Of a stretch of 64,000 bases of DNA, positions 56,190-64,000 are shown one piece after another. This DNA is from Marsupella aquatica (lineage: Eukaryota > Marchantiophyta), in the NCBI GenBank assembly GCA_973895155.1, contig OZ316893.1, forward strand, positions 27,962,001-28,026,000. The letters are read 5' to 3'. Within the stretch, counting starts at the first letter, position 1, and each line of letters starts with the position of its first letter. The notes below the pieces were generated by a model. That model was not told the origin of the DNA and ran no database searches. It saw nothing but the letters and a program-made list of their open reading frames with translations. A program made the position numbers and the translations under genes.

Positions 56190-57818
56190 TCAGACCAACA
56201 CAAGAGCATCTGTCTGCTAATTGCGTTAAGGACAAACGCTCGGACTGCTACGATCTCAAACACAGTACAAATGGACGGAGAGTTACAGTTCACCTCAAAT
56301 GCTGTAATTCGAGAGTATGAGGTCGTGAACACTACTTCTTCATATGCTTCCTAGTTAGTACAATACAACTATGTCTGCTAGCGACTCTACAATCTGCTCG
56401 ATGGATAAAATCTACCGGCAGTGGACGGAACCTTTGGAACTGGGGAATTGAATAATCCAATCTATCCAGGGCCAATTCAGCAGTGAACTATTCGGACAGG
56501 AGGGTTCGTAGTGCACATAGATACTGGAGTAACCTGCCACTTCCCATCGCACTGTTGAACGAATCGGGAATTCGTCTACATACACATGTGCTCGCTGTAA
56601 CCCTTGGCAAAGCCGAAGGATCTTGCTTAAAACACTGTCTCACGATGTTTAAAATCATTCTTCCCTGCCCCGAGTGACTCTTCAGAGCCCTGAAATTATT
56701 CGATAGTCACGCCTACTACGATTACCGCCTTATTAGTACGCTAGAAGGGAATTCCATACTCACTTGTTCACTTGTTGAAGAGCAAATCTTCTGCAAGGTG
56801 AAGCATGCCGAGGAAAGGGTCAGCAACTTAGTGGAGAATCGGAAACTCTAGCTAAAAAACACATCTTCCCGGGTGATCGCTACACCAGCGAACGTTCACA
56901 AACACGTCCTAAAGTATCCCATATTGTCACCAATCCTCACTTCCTTATAGAAGACACAGATTTCTCCGTGGATTATTTTGTGCACAGTGACACTAGGGGA
57001 AGAAATGATGAAGAAGCTAAATATGTTTTCAAAGACTCTGTAAATCCAAGCTCCCAGTTAGCAAATCCATCTTATTCTACGTCATTACCGAAATCTCATG
57101 CCCTAAAAAGATGCCCGGCTGAATCCTACTGTGTCCCAGAATACAGATCCCGGCTCATACACAACCTCAGGAAAAGATAAACCCGGGACCTGATCACCTC
57201 TTCCGCTTACTACGACCGTGTCGCAGCAGGGATTCCAATGACTAAGACAAAAGAAAATGCACTAAGAGATGGGGTGAATAACCGACTGACAGCCAAGAAT
57301 AGAAGAGCAAACTCACCTTGCAGCACTCACAAAATGCTCCTGTCCCCGGCTCTGCATTGTCGCTGCCCGCTGACTTCTCGCATGAAGCACTACTAACTCC
57401 AAACCTGCATTTGTTGTATGTCATGTTGTCAAGCCATATAACATACAGTATGTCCTTATGTTAAAATTTACACCATTTGAATAAAATTCAGGTTTTTCTG
57501 GCACTTGAACCATTTTGCCTTCAAGTTTTGCATTTTGATGAAAACAATTCTTAAGTGAGTTTTGATCCACTATTCTTATTACTTTATCACATCTATTTTG
57601 TCTCAAGCACTTGTTGGTACTCATCTCTATTGATGCTCAAAGAAGGGGTAATGGGAGCTAGTATATCAATCTGCCAAAAAGGAGGAGGGCTGAACCGGGA
57701 GACCTGATCCCAAAGACCAAAAACCCAATTAAGGGGGAACAAGAAAAATACCAAAAAGCCAAAAGGACCAGGCACTAGCCCAGCGCAAGGAAAACAAACG
57801 ACACACCAACCAAAAACT
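56190..57818. other. No gene recognised
   Basis: About 1.6 kb of apparently noncoding DNA upstream of the CPN60 remnant. I looked for a mitochondrial presequence exon and found none. Short frames (for example 56,968-57,180) do not look like known proteins. Confidence 0.4.
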
Positions 57819-59365
57819 CTACCTATCTACAAATTGAAGAGTCTGGTAAAACTCAGGCATGAACTTCATAGAAGGGCAAGCAAGGGAATCCCGACTAGAT
57901 GCCTGGAATCCAACCGCCTCTCCTCGACAAAGAATAGTGAAGGCTGGTGCTTGCTGAAGCGCAATAGACACCTGTTGTCTATAAAAGGCCATGATTACAG
58001 ACATGGGGGAGTAAGGCCGTCGCCCAACATAATGAATCGCACAAGAATGCAAGAAATGGTCAACTCAAAAAGCGGGTGCAACACTCCAAAGACCTCCACA
58101 GTAAACAGGTAGAAAAGGTCCGTCGGGTAATGCGTAGCATAAGCCTCCTCTTTAAGGCAAGCAACCCGGATATGGGCAGCAGATGCCACATTCATTGGCT
58201 CCACTCATAGGGTCAGCAACAACCGCATCCCCAAGGGCACAAACACCAGATTGAAAGAAGACCAAATTAGCATGATGCCTGTCTCCATCCCGAGCGGTAA
58301 CACATGGCGCTGCTCCATCCCCGCTCCATCATAACATGATACCCAAAATCACGAGCAATGGCAGCCAACCACATCCCTATCATCATGTGTTGTCGTCCGC
58401 TTCCTACCATGACCACACCAAAGGATATGAACTCCCTCACTATCCAAGGCCCCCCCACAAATGCATGTGGGTTGGCCTACAATGCACGAGTGGGGAAGAC
58501 CAAGCTGGAGGTGCATGGAGGTGGTGAAGATGAAAGAACTCATACAAAAGTGGGCCCATAATGGACTAGCCGATAACCAAGCCCCCAAACCGACGCCTGA
58601 ACCAAATAAAAGATGCACTCAAACATGCATCAAAAAGCATGCTCAAAAGGGTGTGTCAATGCATCCAATTGGAGGTCACCTGATCTCGCACTAATGAACT
58701 TGATCCGGATTGTCCAAAACAATTCCCTCAAAAGCAAAGACCACACTCTACACATCCTCCAATAATAAGGACCGAGCATAACAATGTTGGACCTCAAAAG
58801 GGAGAGCTCCGTTCTCCACTCCCATGACCAAGTCAAAGAGGATAAGCCGAAGGTCCACAATAAAATGTGATGCCAAGGCTGGAGCCACCTGCGCCCAACT
58901 GCCAAGAGATGCACAGGGAACAATGATTATTGGTGAAGAAACCCCCATGCCACCTCCCGATGGGGGCAGAGTCAAGGGCAGAGTTGCCTGCCTAGCCGCA
59001 AAAGAATCATCCTCTCCGTCAAGGGCTCCCAGACCGATGAGGTGACCAGAGACCCTGATTATCATGGTGTCAAATGAAGAGAGCAAGGACAAAACATTGC
59101 AGTGGGAGGGATTGTTCGGAGAAGGTAGGAGGGGCAGGTAACAAAACACAAATTTCATTAGAATCAAGAAGGTAATCCGGACATCTCCCAAAGCCACCAG
59201 CTGGTCAAGGTGTAAAACATCTTGGGCCACGGAAGTCTGCAGAAACTCTTGCTCAAAGGGTACTCCAAGGACCCAAATGCCATCAGGCCCCCGATCAGGC
59301 CGAATGGGGATATCAAGAGGGGGGGGTGAATGAGTCCAGGAGAGGAAGACAAGACCAGGCCCCAC
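57819..59365 (-). pseudogene. LINE-type reverse transcriptase C-terminal region, decayed
   Basis: Minus-strand frames in series. The first (59,365-58,748) reads DGIWVLGVPFEQEFLQTSVA, then ARQATLPLTLPPSGGGMGVS and ASLGSWAQVAPALASH. This is the LGVP / LP..GGLG.. / GSWA layout found after the catalytic core in some non-LTR retrotransposons. The second (58,618-58,349) has a Cys/His motif CICGGALDSEGVHILWCGHG followed by RTTTHDD, like the terminal zinc motif of the same proteins. Later frames (58,204-57,995 and 58,052-57,819: QQVSIALQQAPAFTIL) fit the tail. The catalytic YADD part is not in the window, and several frame changes show it is dead. Confidence 0.6.
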
Positions 59366-59739
59366 ACTTCCTAGGTTCTACTTACAAACCAAGAATAGCA
59401 ACGTGTTGAAAAAATGGCTATATACATTTTTGTGCAGCCCAGTAATCGGAATGCCCGGTCTTTGTGGTCTTTTTGCCATGAGTGCCCAAAAAAGACCGTC
59501 CCCGCCATTCTTCAAATGTGACTGCATTGGGAGCCCAAACAGCAATGCGGCCTTCTTCCCTAACTCTCCTCGCATGAACTCCCCCACTCTACCTTCCACG
59601 TCCCCATTGCACAACTATTGCGTAGAGCCTCTCGCTGCGTTGCAGCGATGTACTGCCTTCCTCTCCTGGAAATTTAGTTTAATTAGGGTTTCACCTCTTT
59701 CTGGTCAACATCCAAAATCTCCTTTCCCCGCAACCGACG

Positions 59740-60212
59740 TTGCAGTCAACCATGAAGCTAAGGCTGAGGTCTATCTAGACAAAGCAAGCGCAGAATTGAC
59801 CGAGTCAGGAGTAGATTATGTGTCAGAAGACGGACCAGCGGTAGTGGCTGCGGAGGAAGGATTGGGGGCATCCATTGCGGTTGTGGCACCTCTATTGTGA
59901 TGGTGGGGGAAAGAATTAGAAAGCATTGGGTGTGATAATTGAGAAATACCTTCAGCTGCCTTCAAGTTGAATGGGTAGACTCAGGGCCCAGGGCAGAATA
60001 CAAATATACCTAAAGCAGATCAATAGACTGAGAGGTGGGAATCATAACTCATAACCCAATGAAAGGATCTGTCCTGTAAATATGTCTAAGCAAGAGTTAG
60101 CAATGTTCCATGCCACTAAGCATGCAAAACTATCGCCTAGGAGGTCGGGACCGTAAGGAATTGGCTTGTTCGTGGGTGTTTTGGGTGGCTAGAGGGTGTG
60201 GAACGCACCACA
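59740..60212 (+). pseudogene. 3' remnant of an element B relative
   Basis: The frame ending at 59,900 finishes DGPAVVAAEEGLGASIAVVA, parallel to GGPTAVAEEEVLGASIEDPP at the end of the element B ORF. The DNA after it follows the tail of B in shortened form (aacccaatgaaaggatctgt, then gttagcaatgttccatgcca) and ends gaacgcaccaca at 60,212, the same end as B. It is older than B, judged by divergence. Its 5' part is missing locally and replaced by unrelated sequence and the LINE fragment. Confidence 0.65.
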
Positions 60213-60774
60213 ATTACATAGTCGAGCAAAACCCACTCCACCATGGGAGAATCCAGGTTGATGCCAACGGGAACCACCATAGCCAAGGAACACTACTTGC
60301 TCACAAGCTGTGACGCCGATGACATGGTCCTTATTCAATAATACGATGGAATTGGTATGTTGTACGCAATAAGTAATTGTGATATTGCATAATGATCAGC
60401 AAGATGACAAGAATAAGGGCAATCATAGCGTTTAGCGTAGGACTAGGGCAGGTTAGCCTAAAAAGTGCATAGCCGAGGCAGATATAACGGAGACAATCAT
60501 TGTCAAGGCCACCAATAAGTAGCTAGGTGATGAGAGGAGTCACCTCCTCTACCATACTATTGTGTTGGCAAGCACAATGGAGCATGGGGGCTCTCCAAGA
60601 TGCAGGGGCAGATGCAATAATTTGGAGAAGCAAGTCTCCACGATCAAGAAAATGGCTATGTGGTATGGTGGCTGTTCTCATAATGAAATTTGAATGTCTT
60701 TTGTGTGGATCTTCATTCCATGTGTTAGGTTAGTGGTTCATAGTCTAGTCTTAGAATGTTAAGGAAATAAAAAG
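60213..60774. other. No gene recognised
   Basis: Short spacer between the B-like remnant and the second copy of element A. The last five bases (aaaag) would be the target duplication of that copy, but its other end is outside the window. Confidence 0.4.
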
Positions 60775-61684
60775 TGTAGTTTGCTATGAAGAACCAAAAC
60801 CACACTTAAAGGTCTTCAAACTCGGTATTCGTTCCCGTAAAGAACAAGATGGGGTTGGTTTGATAGATTTAAACAATAATAAAGAACTAAAAATGTTTTT
60901 CACACATAGTAATCAAGTTTGATTACTTTAATAAGGTATTTTGAAGATCGCTCCACATCGGTGAGTAGTTTTTAATGGTAACTCAGCATTAGGTAACCAT
61001 AAATTAATGAAAAGAAAATGATTAACAAAACACAAGAGAAAATAATCTCAAAGTATGCTAAGGGAGTTTGGAATAGACCAAGGTTACTCCTTAGACATAA
61101 GTCAAAATGAAAAGACTTAAGGACTCAAATCCACGTTTGCTTTTCAGATCTAAAATGCTTACTAGAGTACTCTTTTAAAGTGCCGTCAACACGTCTTATC
61201 CTTTCTTTCTAAATGGTACTCAGATAAGATCTAAAAGGTAGCTACTTCAACATTTAGATGGTACTAAGCAACATGAAAGAAAATCCATCAATTTCAAATA
61301 AGACTTAAACTCAGTGAGTTAACTTCAAGAACTCAAGAGATTGTAATGAATCACCAAAAAGGAATCTATCATCACAACTCAAAAGATTTGCACAAAAGGA
61401 ATTTTACTTCCTGTGTTTATAATCATAGGTAAAAACACAAGAAGGAGGTAAGTCTCTCCAAATGTTAAACCTGATCTCGAACTCATAGATTCATGATCAA
61501 CTAGTTTAACACAAGGAAAAGGCAAAAATGCATAACTTAACCATAAACTACACTAGTGGTGGAGGGTCTTATAGTAAAAATCTACAGAGTAAGAGGTCAT
61601 AGGATCGAAGAGACATGCCTCTTCATACTCCTCAAAAAGTCAAAATAGCAATTCAGTAAGTGAAAAGCCGGGAAATGGCTAAGT

Positions 61685-61765
61685 AAGAACCCGTAAACCC
61701 TTAAAAGCGTAAAAGCGTAAACTCGTAAAAGCATAAGAGCGTAAAGGCGTAATCCGGTAAATGCG
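61685..61765. repeat. GTAAAAGC minisatellite
   Basis: Runs of cgtaaaagcgtaaaagcgta at the place where the first copy of element A has CGTAACT runs. Same position, changed unit. Confidence 0.65.
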
Positions 61766-61970
61766 ATAGACTTAAAGACTTAGCAAATTCAACTATTTTT
61801 AAACTTTCTACTCCTGGCTCGGAAAATTCTGAAATTTTGCCAGCAGGTTTTCCTAGGTATAGACTATATACTAAAGAAGTCTCATAGCTTTTAAAGCTCT
61901 ATAACACATTTTGAAAAATAGGGAAAGATGCACTATTCTTAAAACTAACTAAAAAGACTTAGACTACTCC

Positions 61971-64000
61971 TCAAGCTTGTTGTCGGATGTCTTCTGGTTC
62001 GAGTAGCTCCACGAGGGTAACAGTCCAAGCTTGAGTAACTTCCATCAGTTCAGCCTGGCGTGGGGATCCTCGAGAGTAGGGTAGGCATCTCAATTGCCTT
62101 TCAGGATACATCAGGGGCATTCTTCTCCTTAGATAACATATGTCTATTCGAAGAGCTTCTCTATATATCCCAATCACGTCATAATTATTGCAAGTAGCAA
62201 CATATACTTGGGGATAATGGTATAGAAATTCATCAGAGTTCAGCATCCTAGAATAGAAAGGGTGAAGCCTCCATTTGACATCTCTGAAATACCGGTTGAA
62301 GTTGGCCAGAGTTTGAGAGGTGACATTGTTCCAGATCCTCTGTTTCTCAGCAAATGAGCTGGTTAAAACAAGGGTAACCTTGGGCTCTCGAGGAAGGTAA
62401 GCGTTCTGGGGAGAAGTAGATTTCTTACTCTACATGAGAAAAGAAACCACAAAATCTAGGGCATAAGCTGCCAAATTTCCAAAATATGCCAGAACTAAAT
62501 CTGGATCCTCCACCTCTACATCACCCTGAAGTAGCATCACAGCAAGAATGGGTCGGAAATAGAGAGAGTCAGTCCAGAACTCATCGAATTGTGCCATCTC
62601 CAGTCTGGAAGTTCCAAAACACCTGAGGTCGAAGATATAACTGGCTTCTGTCTTCTTCAGATAGTAGTATTTCCAGAACTCTCCAACCGGTGGTCTGTTG
62701 GCTTGCATTATCTTACAGGTTTCCACATACCTGTGCACTTGGGACTCTGGATGTCTCGGGTATCTACTCTCGATGGTGGCATTCCGAGGTGTTTGAGTAG
62801 ATGAGGTGACAACTGCTACTAAGTTTGGATTGGATCTTAAGGCAGTATCAACATCTTCAAATCCCTGCCTTGGGGATGACTCAAGAGAATTATCATAAGA
62901 TCTATAAGTTTCACCATCTGAGGGTGGATCAGAGTCTTCAGGTAGATCTTCTCTGTCGTAAGGGTGCTCATATTGTGACCGATTGTAGGTGGGTCCTTCT
63001 GTGGGTTCGTAGTTGGAATCAGGGCTATAAGGTTGCGAACCTGGGCTAGGAGTAGGACTAGCAGTTGGACATTGTTGGATCAAGTTGCGGACCACAGATG
63101 CTATCTGTCGAGGTTCACACTGTAGTATTTCTAACAAGTCATCCACAATGGCCACACAGCTGGTACTATCTGCTAGTGGAACAGGTTCACTTGTTTCTAG
63201 GGGAGGGGGCTGTACAGTGACAGGAGTACAGATCACAAACTCCATTGGTGCTGGTTCTCTTGGGGAAGAGGTCATTCTGACAGGACTTAGCTGGTCATGA
63301 AATGGTGATCTCAAACTAACAGCCTCCATTCTCAAATTATTAACAGCATCATATAGTCCATCATCACTGCAACTGAGGAGAGATGTCAACTTATCAATAA
63401 GCTGCTGATTCGACTCTGCCTTCGAAGGAGTGGACCTGGTGGTCTCATGGGGAGTAGCATCAGTTGGTGTAGCAACATCGTCTTGTTGATGAATGCTCCT
63501 TACTTCTTCAGCTTCTAGTGGATCTGCATCCATAGTCCGGCTAGGGAAATTCTCATTACTTATTGATTGGCAAACAACTTCCTTGCTATGCATAGGAGAA
63601 TGTGTAGGAACTTCTAATGAAGCATTCTGCATAGGAACATCAGCATTCTCTGCAATGTTCTGATCATTCGAATTCAATGGGGTGACATGTACAATGTCCT
63701 CCATATGAATTTCTTCTTCAATACCCAAGTCAATCAGGAGTAACCCCCTCTCTGTCTCTTCCTCCAGATATAAACAGTCATGGGTATAATAGAGCTGAGA
63801 GAGATAATTCTGTAAGCAAGTGGTCCTCCCTGCTTCCAAGCTCCTTACTTGGTCCTTCATTACATTAAACAGAAGTAGGGCCCAATTTACTTTTATAGCT
63901 CCACTGTGAGCAGCTACAATGGTGTTAGCCAAGGCCACAGGACAGAGAGTTGGCTTTTTCGGATGAAGAATGGGTACCAGGAATTCCATGAGCACTATCA
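61971..64000 (-). pseudogene. Element A protein, second copy, one internal stop
   Basis: Open from the window edge to the TGA at 61,971-61,973, except for a TAG at 62,430-62,432 (SFLM stop SKKS), where the first copy has CAG. It matches the first copy at about 62,900-63,430 almost base for base, is clearly more divergent on both sides, and has an unrelated linker at 63,430-63,700. Landmarks are VPILHPKKPTLCPVALAN, LIDKLTSLLSCSDDGLYDAV and RYFRDVKWRLHPFYSR. The C terminus continues without a break through YSRGSPRQAELMEVT, which proves that element B split the first copy. Confidence 0.8.

Larger units (their letters stand above)
60775..64000 (-). mobile_element. Element A, second copy (truncated by window edge)
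   Basis: Starts TGTAGTTTGCTATGAAG, as element A at 3,053, with unrelated flank to the left. It has the same 1.2-kb noncoding region and the same minus-strand ORF, without the element B and copia insertions in the part visible. It therefore shows the uninterrupted ORF. Confidence 0.85.

Overview
The window looks like nuclear DNA of a land plant, most likely a moss. Evidence: one long intact PPR-DYW organelle RNA-editing gene of moss style, plant-type CACTA and Ty1/copia elements, spliceosomal GT..AG introns in several genes, and a decayed mitochondrial chaperonin CPN60 pseudogene. The moss call is a judgement from protein style; a fern or lycophyte is not excluded. There is no sign of bacterial organisation. 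Many long open frames carry single in-frame stops, as expected of ageing transposons.

Layout. 1-0.5 kb: minus-strand gene fragment running off the left edge. 1.45-20.5 kb: a Mutator-like (MULE-type) transposase pseudogene with a C-terminal SWIM zinc finger. It is split at 3,052/18,306 by a mobile element, here called A, flanked by the 5-bp duplication GAGGA. A (about 4.1 kb without its inserts) has one minus-strand ORF. That ORF is itself split by a second element, B (4,371-9,030, 5-bp duplication GGGAT), which has one plus-strand ORF. A also carries a Ty1/copia retrotransposon (11,743-18,237, 5-bp duplication GTTAA, near-identical 421-bp LTRs). The result is a dated three-level nest. A and B both start TG and end CA and have 5-bp duplications, yet I see no LTR pair in either; this is the most unusual thing in the window.

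20.9-21.9 kb: a truncated LINE-like piece between 191-bp direct repeats. 22-42.3 kb: a region ending at a CACTA-type terminus (GTAGTG at 42,286). It holds a RING-like coiled-coil gene with three intact exons, a second two-exon gene, a minus-strand transposase-like pseudogene of a GHGKG family, a zinc-finger/SET-domain gene and a TNP2-type CACTA transposase gene with introns. Two AAGGACT/AGTCCTT minisatellites and arrays of ACGTCGTT/AACGTTAA motifs lie among them.

43.7-47.9 kb: a badly decayed plus-strand transposon ORF. I place it near B because of one shared motif. 50.1-54.5 kb: the intact PPR-DYW gene (minus), the only convincing host gene, with perfect 303-bp internal periodicity. 54.75-56.2 kb: CPN60 pseudogene (minus) lacking its middle. 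57.8-59.4 kb: LINE-type reverse transcriptase tail (minus). 59.7-60.2 kb: the 3' end of a B-like element. 60,775-64,000: a second copy of element A, cut by the window edge. It shows what the A ORF looked like before B split it.

Apart from the PPR gene, the window is a record of nested insertion, gene capture and decay rather than a set of cooperating genes.
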